Shown piece after piece: positions 33,801-40,808 of a stretch of 64,000 nt of DNA. How positions within the stretch are numbered: position 1 is the stretch's first letter; every line of letters begins with the position of its first letter. Source of the stretch: Bradyrhizobium huanghuaihaiense (GTDB taxonomy: Bacteria > Pseudomonadota > Alphaproteobacteria > Rhizobiales > Xanthobacteraceae); NCBI RefSeq assembly GCF_007830635.1, contig NZ_VLLA01000020.1, forward strand, positions 1-64,000, given 5' to 3'. Under the pieces are notes generated by a model. It saw only the letters and a list, made by a program, of their open reading frames with translations. It was not told where the DNA came from and made no database searches. Position numbers and translations under genes: made by a program.

Positions 33801-36800
33801 GTGAGGTCCTTCCAGGTGCCGGCAGCGCCCGGCACGTCGGCCTGGCCGCCGAGGCGCCCTTCGACGCCCACCTCGCGCGCCACCGACGTCACCTGATCGG
33901 CGAAAGTCGCGAGCGTTTCGGTCATGTTGTTGATGGTATCGGCGAGCGCGGCGACCTCGCCCTTCGATTTCACCGTGAGGTTCTGCTTGAGGTCGCCGTT
34001 GGCGACTGCCGTCACCACCTTGACGATGCCGCGGACCTGCTCGGTCAGGTTCGCCGCCATGAAGTTCACGGTGTCGGTGAGATCCTTCCAGGTGCCGGCG
34101 ACGCCGGGCACCTGGGCCTGGCCGCCGAGCTCGCCCTCGGTGCCGACTTCACGGGCGACGCGCGTGACTTCGCCGGCGAAGGCGTTGAGCTGGTCCACCA
34201 TGGTGTTGATGGTGTTCTTCAGCTCGAGGATTTCGCCCTTCACGTCCACGGTGATCTTGCGGGACAAGTCGCCGCGCGCCACGGCGGTGGTCACTTCGGC
34301 GATGTTGCGGACCTGCGTGGTGAGGTTCGCAGCGAGCAGGTTGACGTTGTCGGTGAGGTCCTTCCAGGTGCCGCCGACGCCAGGCACGACGGCCTGGCCG
34401 CCGAGCCGGCCCTCGGTGCCGACCTCGCGCGCGACGCGCGTCACTTCGGCGGCGAAGGAGCGGAGCTGCTCGACCATGGTGTTCAGCGTATCCTTCAGCA
34501 GCAGGATCTCGCCGCGCACGTCCACGGTGATCTTCTTCGAGAGGTCGCCGCCGGCAATCGCGGTTGCGACCTCGGCGATGTTGCGGACCTGAGCCGTCAG
34601 GTTCGACGCCATGAAGTTGACGTTGTCGGTGAGGTCCTTCCAGGTGCCGGCGACGCCGGGCACCTCGGCCTGACCGCCGAGCTTGCCTTCGGTGCCGACC
34701 TCGCGCGCGACGCGGGTGACTTCGCCGGCGAAGCCGTTGAGCTGGTCCACCATGGTGTTGATGGTGTTCTTGAGCTCGAGGATCTCGCCCTTCACGTCCA
34801 CGGTGATCTTGCGGGACAAGTCGCCGCGCGCCACGGCGGTGGTCACTTCGGCGATGTTGCGGACCTGCGCGGTGAGGTTGCCCGCCATCGAGTTGACGCT
34901 GTCGGTGAGGTCCTTCCAGGTGCCGGCGACGCCGGGCACGTTGGCCTGGCCGCCGAGGCGGCCTTCGGTGCCGACCTCGCGCGCCACGCGCGTCACCTCG
35001 CCCGCGAAGCGGTTGAGCTGGTCGACCATCGTGTTCAGCGTGTCCTTGAGCTGAAGGATCTCGCCGCGGACGTCCACCGTGATCTTGCGGGAGAGGTCGC
35101 CGCCGGCGATGGCGGTTGCGACCTCGGCGATGTTGCGAACCTGGGCGGTGAGGTTGCCGGCCATCGAGTTGACGTTGTCGGTGAGGTCCTTCCAGGTGCC
35201 GGCCACGCCCGTGACCTGGGCCTGGCCGCCGAGCTTGCCTTCGGTGCCGACCTCGCGCGCCACGCGCGTGACTTCGCCGGCGAAGGCATTGAGCTGGTCG
35301 ACCATGGTGTTGAGCGTTTCCTTCAGCTGAAGGATTTCGCCCGACACGTTCACGGTGATCTTCTTGGACAGGTCGCCCTTGGCGACGGCGGTGGCGACTT
35401 CCGCGATGTTACGGACCTGCCCGGTCAGGTTGGAGGCCATCGAGTTGACGGAGTCCGTCAGGTCCTTCCAGGTGCCGGCGACGCCGCGCACCTGCGCCTG
35501 GCCGCCGAGCTTGCCTTCAGTGCCGACCTCGCGCGCGACGCGCGTGACTTCGCCGGCGAAGGCGTTGAGCTGGTCCACCATGGTATTGATGGTGTCCTTC
35601 AACTCCAGGATCTCGCCGCGCACGTCCACGGTGATCTTCTTGGACAAGTCGCCGCCGGCGACCGCCGTCGTCACCTCGGCGATGTTACGAACCTGTGCGG
35701 TCAGGTTCGACGCCATCGAGTTGACGCTCTCCGTGAGATCCTTCCAGGTGCCGGCGACGCCGAGCACGTTGGCCTGACCACCGAGCCGCCCTTCGGTGCC
35801 GACCTCGCGCGCAACGCGCGTGACCTCGCCGGCGAAGGCGTTGAGCTGGTCGACCATGGTGTTGAGCGTTTCCTTCAACTGAAGGATCTCGCCCGAGACG
35901 TTCACGGTGATCTTCTTCGACAGGTCGCCGCCGGCGATGGCGGTCGCGACGTCGGCGATGTTGCGGACCTGCGCGGTCAGGTTCGACGCCATGAAGTTGA
36001 CGTTATCGGTCAAGTCCTTCCAGGTGCCGGCGACACCGGGCACCTGGGCCTGGCCGCCGAGCTTGCCTTCGGTGCCGACCTCGCGCGCGACGCGCGTCAC
36101 TTCCGAGGCGAAGGAGTTGAGCTGGTCCACCATGGTGTTGATGGTGTCCTTCAGCTCCAGGATTTCGCCGCGCACGTCCACCGTGATCTTGCGCGACAGG
36201 TCGCCGCGCGCCACGGCGGTGGTGACGTTGGCGATGTTGCGGACCTGCGCGGTGAGGTTACCGCACATCGCGTTGACGGAGTCCGTCAAGTCCTTCCAGG
36301 TGCCGGCGACGCCAGGCACGATCGCCTGACCACCGAGCTTACCGTCGGTGCCGACCTCGCGCGCCACGCGCGTCACTTCGGAAGCGAAGGAGCGGAGCTG
36401 GTCCACCATCGTGTTGATGGCTTCCTTGAGCTGAAGGATCTCGCCGCGGACGTCGACCGTGATCTTCTTGGACAAGTCGCCGTTGGCGACCGCGATCGTC
36501 ACCTCGGCGATGTTGCGAACCTGGTTGGTCAGGTTGTTCGCCATCGAGTTGACGCTCTCGGTCAGATCCTTCCAGACACCGGTCACCTCCGGCACCTGGG
36601 CCTGGCCGCCGAGCTTGCCCTCGGTGCCGACCTCGCGCGCCACGCGCGTCACCTCGGAGGTGAACACTCCGAGCTGCTTGATCATGGTGTTGACGATGTT
36701 CGCCGACTGCAGGAATTCGCCGCGGAGCGGACGGCCGTCGACGTCGAGCTTGACGGTCTGCAGCAGGTCGCCTTGCGCCACCGCCGCAACCGCCCGCGTC

Positions 36801-37174
36801 ACCTCGCGGGTCGGCCACAACAGGTCGTCGATCAGCGTGTTGACGGAGCCTTCCATGTCCGCCCAGGATCCGGAGGCGAGGCCGAACTTCACGCGCTGCC
36901 GGGTCTTGCCCTCGCGCCCGACCACCTGGCCGACCAGCTCCAGCTGCTGCGCCATGCGCTGGTTGGCGGCGATGATTTCATTAAAAGTGTCGGCAATCTT
37001 GCCATCGATGCCGAGATAGTCGCCGCTCATGCGCACCGAGAAATCGCCGCTGCGCATCGCTTGCAGCGCGAGCAGCAATTCCGGCCGGGAGTCCGGATCC
37101 GACATTCCGTTGGTTTTGGGTTTTGGGACGCGACGACCGGAGCGTGATGCAGTTCCGGGATCGAGGTCGCTCAT
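30878..37174 (-). CDS. Giant soluble poly-HAMP hybrid histidine kinase (Nik1-like)
   Basis: A 2098-residue protein with no signal or membrane segment. Order: an N-terminal HAMP-like region (1-172), eleven tandem 92-residue HAMP repeats (173-1184), a GAF domain (about 1210-1360), a coiled coil (QQREL...RRALEEKATEL), a HisKA domain with H1432 in FLANMSHELRTPLN, an ATPase domain (KNLLSNAFKFT, GGTGLGLAISREL), then three receiver domains with D1760 (SLDVFLPD), D1882 (LDLRLPD) and D2029 (LMDIMMPQMDG). This is the layout of group III fungal osmosensor kinases (Nik1/Os-1), with more repeats than the five to nine usual there. A consensus EcfG promoter lies upstream and a REC-PAS-HWE kinase gene follows in the operon. 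Likely role: cytoplasmic sensing of osmotic or other stress. The ligand is unknown. Confidence 0.92.
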   Translation of the reverse strand: MSDLDPGTASRSGRRVPKPKTNGMSDPDSRPELLLALQAMRSGDFSVRMSGDYLGIDGKIADTFNEIIAANQRMAQQLELVGQVVGREGKTRQRVKFGLASGSWADMEGSVNTLIDDLLWPTREVTRAVAAVAQGDLLQTVKLDVDGRPLRGEFLQSANIVNTMIKQLGVFTSEVTRVAREVGTEGKLGGQAQVPEVTGVWKDLTESVNSMANNLTNQVRNIAEVTIAVANGDLSKKITVDVRGEILQLKEAINTMVDQLRSFASEVTRVAREVGTDGKLGGQAIVPGVAGTWKDLTDSVNAMCGNLTAQVRNIANVTTAVARGDLSRKITVDVRGEILELKDTINTMVDQLNSFASEVTRVAREVGTEGKLGGQAQVPGVAGTWKDLTDNVNFMASNLTAQVRNIADVATAIAGGDLSKKITVNVSGEILQLKETLNTMVDQLNAFAGEVTRVAREVGTEGRLGGQANVLGVAGTWKDLTESVNSMASNLTAQVRNIAEVTTAVAGGDLSKKITVDVRGEILELKDTINTMVDQLNAFAGEVTRVAREVGTEGKLGGQAQVRGVAGTWKDLTDSVNSMASNLTGQVRNIAEVATAVAKGDLSKKITVNVSGEILQLKETLNTMVDQLNAFAGEVTRVAREVGTEGKLGGQAQVTGVAGTWKDLTDNVNSMAGNLTAQVRNIAEVATAIAGGDLSRKITVDVRGEILQLKDTLNTMVDQLNRFAGEVTRVAREVGTEGRLGGQANVPGVAGTWKDLTDSVNSMAGNLTAQVRNIAEVTTAVARGDLSRKITVDVKGEILELKNTINTMVDQLNGFAGEVTRVAREVGTEGKLGGQAEVPGVAGTWKDLTDNVNFMASNLTAQVRNIAEVATAIAGGDLSKKITVDVRGEILLLKDTLNTMVEQLRSFAAEVTRVAREVGTEGRLGGQAVVPGVGGTWKDLTDNVNLLAANLTTQVRNIAEVTTAVARGDLSRKITVDVKGEILELKNTINTMVDQLNAFAGEVTRVAREVGTEGELGGQAQVPGVAGTWKDLTDTVNFMAANLTEQVRGIVKVVTAVANGDLKQNLTVKSKGEVAALADTINNMTETLATFADQVTSVAREVGVEGRLGGQADVPGAAGTWKDLTGNVNLLAANLTSQVRAIAEVATAVTKGDLTRSIQVDARGEVAELKDNINTMITNLRLTTDVNTEQDWLKTNLAKFTNMLQGQRDLATVGRLLLTELSPLVNAHTGVIYQIENEDNPQLLLLASYAGDGIYPYQRVLQFGEGLIGQCALDRRPRVVADIPTDVVPINSALFRVAPKNLVVLPVLFEGQVKAVIELASLASFTTSQMTFLEQLTDSIGIVLNSIEATMQTEGLLKQSQQLAGELQTQQRELQQTNDQLEQKAQQLAERNVEVERKNQEIEQARRALEEKATELALTSKYKSEFLANMSHELRTPLNSILILGQQLTDNPDGNLTAKQVEFARTIHGAGTDLLNLISDILDLSKIESGTVTVDAEEILTANLLETVGRPFRHEAENRGLSFKIDVDPNLARSIVTDSKRLQQVLKNLLSNAFKFTAEGEVRLKVEAALGGWGTDHPVLNSAPAVIAFEVSDTGIGIPLEKQKLIFEAFQQADAGTSRKYGGTGLGLAISRELASLLGGEIHLRSAPGKGSTFTLYLPLKYSGPTLAPRAAPSPQQYSQPPALQPAAPEQQRVIEQLPDDRLNLEPGDSILLIVEDDPHYARVLVDLARDKGFKVLVAARGAEALELAKQYQPRAVSLDVFLPDMLGWTVLSQLKHNPLTRHIPVQIITLDEDRQHALARGAFSFVNKPTTTEGVAAALTQIKEYARPRRKRLLIVEDNEAEQLSIRELLHHDDIEIVATDTGAGALSMLREAPCDCVVLDLRLPDMSGFEVLDQIRNDEALSNVPVVVFTGRELSAEEDAELHTMARSIVVKGVESPERLLDETALFLHRVITELPVEKQRMLEKLNSSDEDLIGKTALLVDDDARNIFALSSVLERRGMKVLTATTGSEAVTLVESNPEIAIVLMDIMMPQMDGYQTIGVIRENPAFARLPIIALTAKAMKGDREKCLEAGASDYLAKPVNTDQLLLAIRMWLHR
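33623..36658 (-). repeat. Eleven tandem 276-base HAMP-coding repeats
   Basis: The DNA repeats with a strict 276-base period, one HAMP unit each. Every unit begins EVTRVAREVG and carries GTWKDLT (VWKDLT in the first) and GDL. Units 2, 4, 7 and 9 end with the ELK-TINT form and units 3, 5, 6 and 8 with the LK-TLNT form, so two kinds largely alternate. Units 10 and 11, next to the GAF domain, have diverged most. Confidence 0.92.
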
Positions 37175-37314
37175 ACTTGATTCCCCCGCAGGCGTCGGCC
37201 GAATCTACGGCAAGACGCAATTGATCAAACTAGAGCGTCAGCCAAATTCGAAATCAAGCGCCAAGGTTGCGGCGCCCGGAAAATGGAACCTGCTCTGCTC
37301 AGCCCGGCCAAAAT

Positions 37315-37339
37315 AACGACGGTTGATGGCATTGGTTCC
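37315..37339 (-). promoter_or_regulatory. EcfG consensus promoter for the giant kinase
   Basis: Minus strand: GGAAC, 16 bases, CGTT, exactly consensus. It lies 140 bases before the kinase ATG at 37174, giving a leader of about 130 bases. Confidence 0.7.
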
Positions 37340-37405
37340 ATTTCGGTTCCTGAAAAGATTTCGCGCTTTCCGGGAAGTCGAGCGGGCTGCTGCTGGCGCC
37401 TCTTC

Positions 37406-37431
37406 GGAACGGAGCGCCAACCTTTCCGGTT
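37406..37431 (+). promoter_or_regulatory. EcfG-like promoter
   Basis: GGAAC, 17 bases, GGTT on the plus strand, 22 bases before the ATG at 37454. Confidence 0.5.
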
Positions 37432-37453
37432 AGCGGGGACAGGGAGAGAGCAG

Positions 37454-37753
37454 ATGCAGATCAAAGCAGGATTCACCGCGGTCGCTGTCACCATATTGCT
37501 CGCCGGTTCGGCCTTCGCGCAGAGTGAACCCAGTGGCCGCGGGTCTGTGACCGGCGATCCCGCCGCAAGCTCCGCCACCCCAAAGGCGGATGCACCGACC
37601 ACGGGGACCGCAACCCGGTCGAACCGCAGCGGCAGCGGCACTTCGAGTTCGGGGGGCAAGGACGACAATGGGGATGCGGGCAGGGACAAGATGCCGGAGA
37701 GCAACCGCACGGTGCGACCGGAAAGCCAGCAGCAACATCCGAACGACAAGTGA
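37454..37753 (+). CDS. Small secreted low-complexity protein
   Basis: A 99-residue protein with signal peptide MQIKAGFTAVAVTILLAGSAFAQ. The mature part is a hydrophilic, probably disordered chain rich in Ser, Thr, Gly, Asp and Asn (SRSNRSGSG-like text ending QQQHPNDK). The start at 37454 has GGGAGAGAG upstream. Divergent from the giant kinase and also EcfG-like in its promoter. Similar in design to 28424-28651. Confidence 0.65.
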   Translation: MQIKAGFTAVAVTILLAGSAFAQSEPSGRGSVTGDPAASSATPKADAPTTGTATRSNRSGSGTSSSGGKDDNGDAGRDKMPESNRTVRPESQQQHPNDK

Positions 37754-37759
37754 GGGCGG

Positions 37760-38266
37760 CTACTTGTCCGCCATGGTGCGCCCGGCGTCCTTGACCTGCG
37801 AGCGCAGCCTGGGCAGCTGTTCGCGCGCGAACGCTGCAAGCGCCGCATTGTCGGGGGCTTTCAGATAGCGTTCGAGCAGGGCGATGGTGGATTCATATTC
37901 AGGGATCTGCGCGGCATAGAAAGTCCGGACATAGGCCGGTCCATCCGAGCTGTCGGGCTCGGCGAGGCCGGCGCTCGCGGTCTTGCGGATACGGGGCTCG
38001 GCGCCGATCGCCGCCTGAATATCCTTGAGGGTCTTGTCGCGTTTCGCAGCTTCCTCGACGCGCAGGGCGGCAAGGTTCTTCACCTCCGCATTGCCCTTCA
38101 GGTCGGTGCTCTCCAGAAGGCTCTGCTGAAAGCGGCCGAACGCGTAGAGGCCGCTGATGACGTCAATGGCCGTCGGCGCGCGGTTATCAGGCCTTTGCTC
38201 GCCGGTGCTGTCGGCCAGCGCTGCGCTGCCAATGAACACCAGGATGATCGTGACAAGAACTCGCAT
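37760..38266 (-). CDS. Exported DUF4142-like protein
   Basis: A 168-residue protein. A signal peptide (MRVLVTIILVFIGSAALA) precedes a helical mature region with repeated long helices (LAALRVEEAAKRDKTLKDIQAAI; LERYLKAPDNAALAAFAREQLPRLRSQV), as in the ferritin-like DUF4142 family. A clearer DUF4142 member lies at 42446-42997. GGAAC upstream is followed after 16 bases by CATT, a weak EcfG-like match. Probably periplasmic. Confidence 0.6.
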   Translation of the reverse strand: MRVLVTIILVFIGSAALADSTGEQRPDNRAPTAIDVISGLYAFGRFQQSLLESTDLKGNAEVKNLAALRVEEAAKRDKTLKDIQAAIGAEPRIRKTASAGLAEPDSSDGPAYVRTFYAAQIPEYESTIALLERYLKAPDNAALAAFAREQLPRLRSQVKDAGRTMADK

Positions 38267-38359
38267 CCATGACAATGACCGGTGCCGTGCGAAGTTCCCG
38301 CACGTTAAGATCCGGCAAGGGCAGTTGCGATGCAGGAGTTCCGTCCCCACGTCTTTCCC

Positions 38360-38554
38360 ATGAAACAGTCTGACCTTTTCAGGGATAACGCCGAGAACTG
38401 CCTGCAGCTCGCAGAGCGCGCGGAAGGGCAACCCGCCTACAAGCGCTATTCGCGGATGGCGGATGCCTGGACGGCGCTCGCAAGAGAGCAGGACTGGCTC
38501 GATGGCGAAATCCCGCCCGTGACGGTCCGCATCCCCCAAAACGAGGAGGCATAG
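38360..38554 (+). CDS. Small hypothetical protein
   Basis: A 64-residue soluble helical protein beginning MKQSDLFRDNAENCLQLAERAEGQP and containing KRYSRMADAWTALAREQDWLDGE. The form NAENCLxLAExAxxxPxxxRYxRMAxAWxxLAxEQxWLDG is a small family I have seen repeatedly in Bradyrhizobium; function unknown. The ATG at 38360 fits that family's start. Confidence 0.65.
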   Translation: MKQSDLFRDNAENCLQLAERAEGQPAYKRYSRMADAWTALAREQDWLDGEIPPVTVRIPQNEEA

Positions 38555-38672
38555 GCGGCTCACGTCTTCGTTTATCCGCGTGTGAGACGCCGCACGGAAC
38601 GCAAGCGATCAATCCGGGATCATCCGGGAACAGTCGATCGCGTGGATTTTGATTCCAGAAGGAGTTTTCGCA

Positions 38673-38804
38673 ATGGCTCCACGTCTTGCCCTTCTTTCAC
38701 TCATTCTCGCCTTTGGCGTCTCGGTCGCGTTCGCGACGGTGACGACGGTACGGCAGGTGCAGCTCGAGAAGGCGTCCGCTGCGGTTCATGCCGCGCATAG
38801 CTAG
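38673..38804 (+). CDS. Small exported or membrane peptide, 43 residues
   Basis: A short frame from ATG 38673 to TAG 38802-38804. It reads MAPRLALLSLILAFGVSVAFA and then a short polar tail ending AAVHAAHS. AAGGAG lies 10-15 bases upstream. The N-terminus is either a signal peptide or a single membrane anchor. Function unknown. Confidence 0.5.
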   Translation: MAPRLALLSLILAFGVSVAFATVTTVRQVQLEKASAAVHAAHS

Positions 38805-38821
38805 CACTGTTGCTCGCGCCC

Positions 38822-38846
38822 GGAACATTCGGCGCTGACCTGCGTA
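38822..38846 (+). promoter_or_regulatory. Possible EcfG-like promoter
   Basis: GGAAC, 16 bases, CGTA on the plus strand, 38 bases before the ATG at 38885. The -10 element is one base off consensus. Confidence 0.4.
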
Positions 38847-38884
38847 GCCGCTTCGATACATCAAGAGAGAAGCGGGAGCATATC

Positions 38885-39091
38885 ATGGCCCATTCCGACC
38901 ACGGCATCGTCAAGGACAAGCGCGCGGAGGAGCAGCCGCGCGACAAGCAGCGCGCCCAGACGGTGCACAAGACGGACCCGAAGGGCTCGCCGTCGCGCGA
39001 GGCGACGCGTGATCCTGACCTCACCGACAAGAACAAGACGCCGGGCTCCGGCGTGATGCCGGACGATTCCGGCGACGCGCCGACGGGCTAG
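38885..39091 (+). CDS. Short hydrophilic charged protein
   Basis: A 68-residue protein rich in Lys, Asp, Glu, Arg and Pro (KDKRAEEQPRDKQRAQ... PGSGVMPDDSGDAPTG) with almost no hydrophobic residues, so probably disordered, in the manner of hydrophilins. Its neighbours and possible EcfG-like promoter suggest stress induction. Two tandem hairpins follow it. Function unknown. Confidence 0.6.
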   Translation: MAHSDHGIVKDKRAEEQPRDKQRAQTVHKTDPKGSPSREATRDPDLTDKNKTPGSGVMPDDSGDAPTG

Positions 39092-39148
39092 AGGATGGTC
39101 CGCTAGAGCGTTCTCGCAAGGAACGAATCTGCGCGCGAAGAGTCGACC

Positions 39149-39191
39149 GATTGCTTCCGGTTGGCATGCCCCCGGTGCGCCGGAAGCAATC
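39149..39191. repeat. Perfect 12-base inverted repeat
   Basis: GATTGCTTCCGG at 39149-39160 and CCGGAAGCAATC at 39180-39191 pair around a 19-base loop, directly before the terminator hairpin. Confidence 0.7.
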
Positions 39192-39199
39192 TCCAAGGA

Positions 39200-39232
39200 C
39201 GGCCCTGGCACCCACCGTGCCGGGGCCGTTTT
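39200..39232. terminator. Rho-independent terminator
   Basis: CGGCCCTGGCAC and GTGCCGGGGCCG pair at 11 of 12 positions around a five-base loop and run into TTTT. It ends the plus-strand gene at 38885-39091 and may also serve the convergent RHH gene. Confidence 0.8.
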
Positions 39233-39250
39233 GCCTTGCGAGGCCTGTGA

Positions 39251-39499
39251 TCAATCTTCCTTGCCGCCTTCCGGGTCGGTTTGAGTGTGGCCTTCTGGCC
39301 CGCGGCCGAACACGCCGAAATTGCTCGACTTCGCGCCGGCAGCCGCGTCGACGCCCACTGCTGCCAGCCCAAACTTGAGCAGCTCGCGGACCGCTGCAGC
39401 GCGTGTCGGCATGCGGTGCTTGAACCGGAAATCGTCAACTGCGGCCAGCTCTTCCGGCGAGAGCATGACCTGAAGGCGCTCGGCGCGAAGATCTTTCAT
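39251..39499 (-). CDS. Ribbon-helix-helix (CopG-like) protein
   Basis: An 82-residue protein. Residues 1-50 (RLQVMLSPEELAAVDDFRFKHRMPTRAAAVRELLKFGLA) form the beta strand, helix, helix pattern of RHH DNA-binding proteins. The tail is Gly-rich and polar. It would bind DNA as a dimer. No toxin gene lies beside it. It has an EcfG-like promoter (GGAAC-N16-TGTT) upstream, so it may be a stress regulator. Confidence 0.75.
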   Translation of the reverse strand: MKDLRAERLQVMLSPEELAAVDDFRFKHRMPTRAAAVRELLKFGLAAVGVDAAAGAKSSNFGVFGRGPEGHTQTDPEGGKED

Positions 39500-39538
39500 G
39501 GTCGATCACGCAAAATGAGTAAGTTGAGTAGTTTGCTC

Positions 39539-39563
39539 AACAAACGAACTTGACGACAGTTCC
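39539..39563 (-). promoter_or_regulatory. EcfG-like promoter
   Basis: Minus strand: GGAAC, 16 bases, TGTT, 39 bases before the ATG at 39499. The 39540-39650 region is unusually AT-rich. Confidence 0.55.
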
Positions 39564-39671
39564 ACAAGAGTCGGTGAACTTGCCAAATTAGTAGAAATAG
39601 CCAGTAAAATCAATAAGTTATATTGAAACGAGTCGCGTGCTGGCGCATTCTCCTGCAAAGGGAGATTGGCC

Positions 39672-39830
39672 ATGACGGATGAGGTCAGGTTACCCCGCAA
39701 GCTTTCCGAAGAGCCAGAAGCGCCCAAGCCGGTGCGGCCGAGCCATCAGAAGGTCATCGATCAAGTCGAGCGCTGGGCCAACAGCCCGGGCCTGCAACCC
39801 CCGAGGACGGACGATGCGAAGACGGTCTGA
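39672..39830 (+). CDS. Small hydrophilic protein, 52 residues
   Basis: A frame from ATG 39672 to TGA 39828-39830 reading MTDEVRLPRKLSEEPEAPKP, then KVIDQVERWANSPGLQPPR. GGGAG lies 8-13 bases upstream (GGGAGATTGGCC). It overlaps the next gene by 17 bases, so the two are translated from one message. Function unknown. Confidence 0.5.
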   Translation: MTDEVRLPRKLSEEPEAPKPVRPSHQKVIDQVERWANSPGLQPPRTDDAKTV

Positions 39831-40005
39831 ACCCCACACATTCGAACAACGTCTCGACGCGCAGAGGCGGCGGCTCGAGCATGAGCTTGCAAGCCTGCCG
39901 GTCGGCGTTCAGCGGGAGTCCGTTGCCGCGCGCATCGAGCAGCTTCATGCCGCCGCGGAGATGTTTGAATTCCTGAAGCTAAGGGACGCTTCGGCGCCGC
40001 GCTGA
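39814..40005 (+). CDS. Small helical protein, 63 residues
   Basis: Reads MRRRSEPHTFEQRLDAQRRRLEHELASLPVG and continues ARIEQLHAAAEMFEFLKLRDA, an amphipathic helical protein. It starts inside the end of the previous gene in a different frame and overlaps the convergent DUF3147 gene by 27 bases at its end. Small proteins of this wording are common in Bradyrhizobium. Function unknown. Confidence 0.55.
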   Translation: MRRRSEPHTFEQRLDAQRRRLEHELASLPVGVQRESVAARIEQLHAAAEMFEFLKLRDASAPR

Positions 40006-40461
40006 TCGCGACCAGGATTCGGACGACCGGCGACGCGAGACGGTGCGAAATTTCCGTCTCATCCACCACGCCGAGACTGAAACCACGGCCCAGGCGAAGA
40101 TGGCGGCGATGAAGGCCGCTACGCTACTCAGGGGGACCGTGACGTAGAAGACGGCGGCGAACGCAGCAAGGCCGATGCTTCCCAAGCCGGCGCCGGCGGC
40201 GTCGAGCGCTGCGGCATCTTGCCCACGCCGGCGGCCGTCGAAACCTGCCTTCTCCTTGGCCCGGCGCTCATGACTTTCGATCAGCGTTGCACTGGCGCAG
40301 AAGATGGCGGGAAGGGCAAGGAAGAGCCCGCCTATGGAGGTGCCGAAGCTCGCACCCATGATGCCTGCCAGCACTGTCGCCAGTCCGCCGAGCACGAAGC
40401 GAATGGCGTATTCGTACCAGCGCGTCTGCTTCAGCGCTGATGGGGATAGCGTGACCAGCAT
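39979..40461 (-). CDS. DUF3147-like membrane protein
   Basis: A 160-residue protein with about four membrane helices (EYAIRFVLGGLATVLAGIMG, SIGGLFLALPAIFCASATL, GLAAFAAVFYVTVPL, AAFIAAIFAWAVVSVSAWW) and a basic C-terminus. The first half follows the DUF3147 pattern. Its ATG shares one base with the stop of the second DUF3147 gene upstream (TGATG), so translation is coupled and the two probably pair in the membrane. Confidence 0.7.
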   Translation of the reverse strand: MLVTLSPSALKQTRWYEYAIRFVLGGLATVLAGIMGASFGTSIGGLFLALPAIFCASATLIESHERRAKEKAGFDGRRRGQDAAALDAAGAGLGSIGLAAFAAVFYVTVPLSSVAAFIAAIFAWAVVSVSAWWMRRKFRTVSRRRSSESWSRSARRRSVP

Positions 40462-40808
40462 CAGGCGGCACCTCCGAAGCTTGCGAGCAGGCCGAAAGCG
40501 ACGACCAGCCATACCGCGAAGGCGAGAATGGTGGCGGGCAGCGCCCCAAGACGAAACCGCATCAGCAGATGGCACACGGCGACGCCGTAGCAGGCAAGCG
40601 CGATCGCGCCGTAAATCATGGTCCAGCTTTCGGCTGCGGCATAAGGTCTGCCATGCTGCACGATCGCAATAGCGAGCGTGGCGAGTGCGACTGAAGGTGC
40701 GGCGCCGAGTAGACCGGCAAAACTCTTTGGCCGCAGCATATCGCCAAGGATCGCGAAAGCTGAAACGATCATCCCGCCGGTGATGAAGCGCACGATGTAT
40801 TCGGTCAT
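40461..40808 (-). CDS. DUF3147-family membrane protein
   Basis: A 115-residue protein with four membrane helices, starting MTEYIVRFITGGMIVSAFAILGDMLRPKSFAGLL, the normal DUF3147 beginning with LRPxxFAGL. It overlaps the PAP2 gene upstream by four bases and the next DUF3147 gene by one. Its function is unknown; paired copies suggest a heteromeric membrane complex. Confidence 0.8.
   Translation of the reverse strand: MTEYIVRFITGGMIVSAFAILGDMLRPKSFAGLLGAAPSVALATLAIAIVQHGRPYAAAESWTMIYGAIALACYGVAVCHLLMRFRLGALPATILAFAVWLVVAFGLLASFGGAA

Noticed and set aside
33623..36658. CRISPR array, considered because of the regular repeats.
   Set aside because: The 276-base units are coding HAMP domains; no short direct repeats with unique spacers are present anywhere in the window.
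31616..37147. A 1843-codon open frame on the plus strand opposite the giant kinase.
   Set aside because: It mirrors the HAMP repeats codon for codon and has no recognisable domain. GC-rich DNA and the absence of certain codons in the real gene keep it open.
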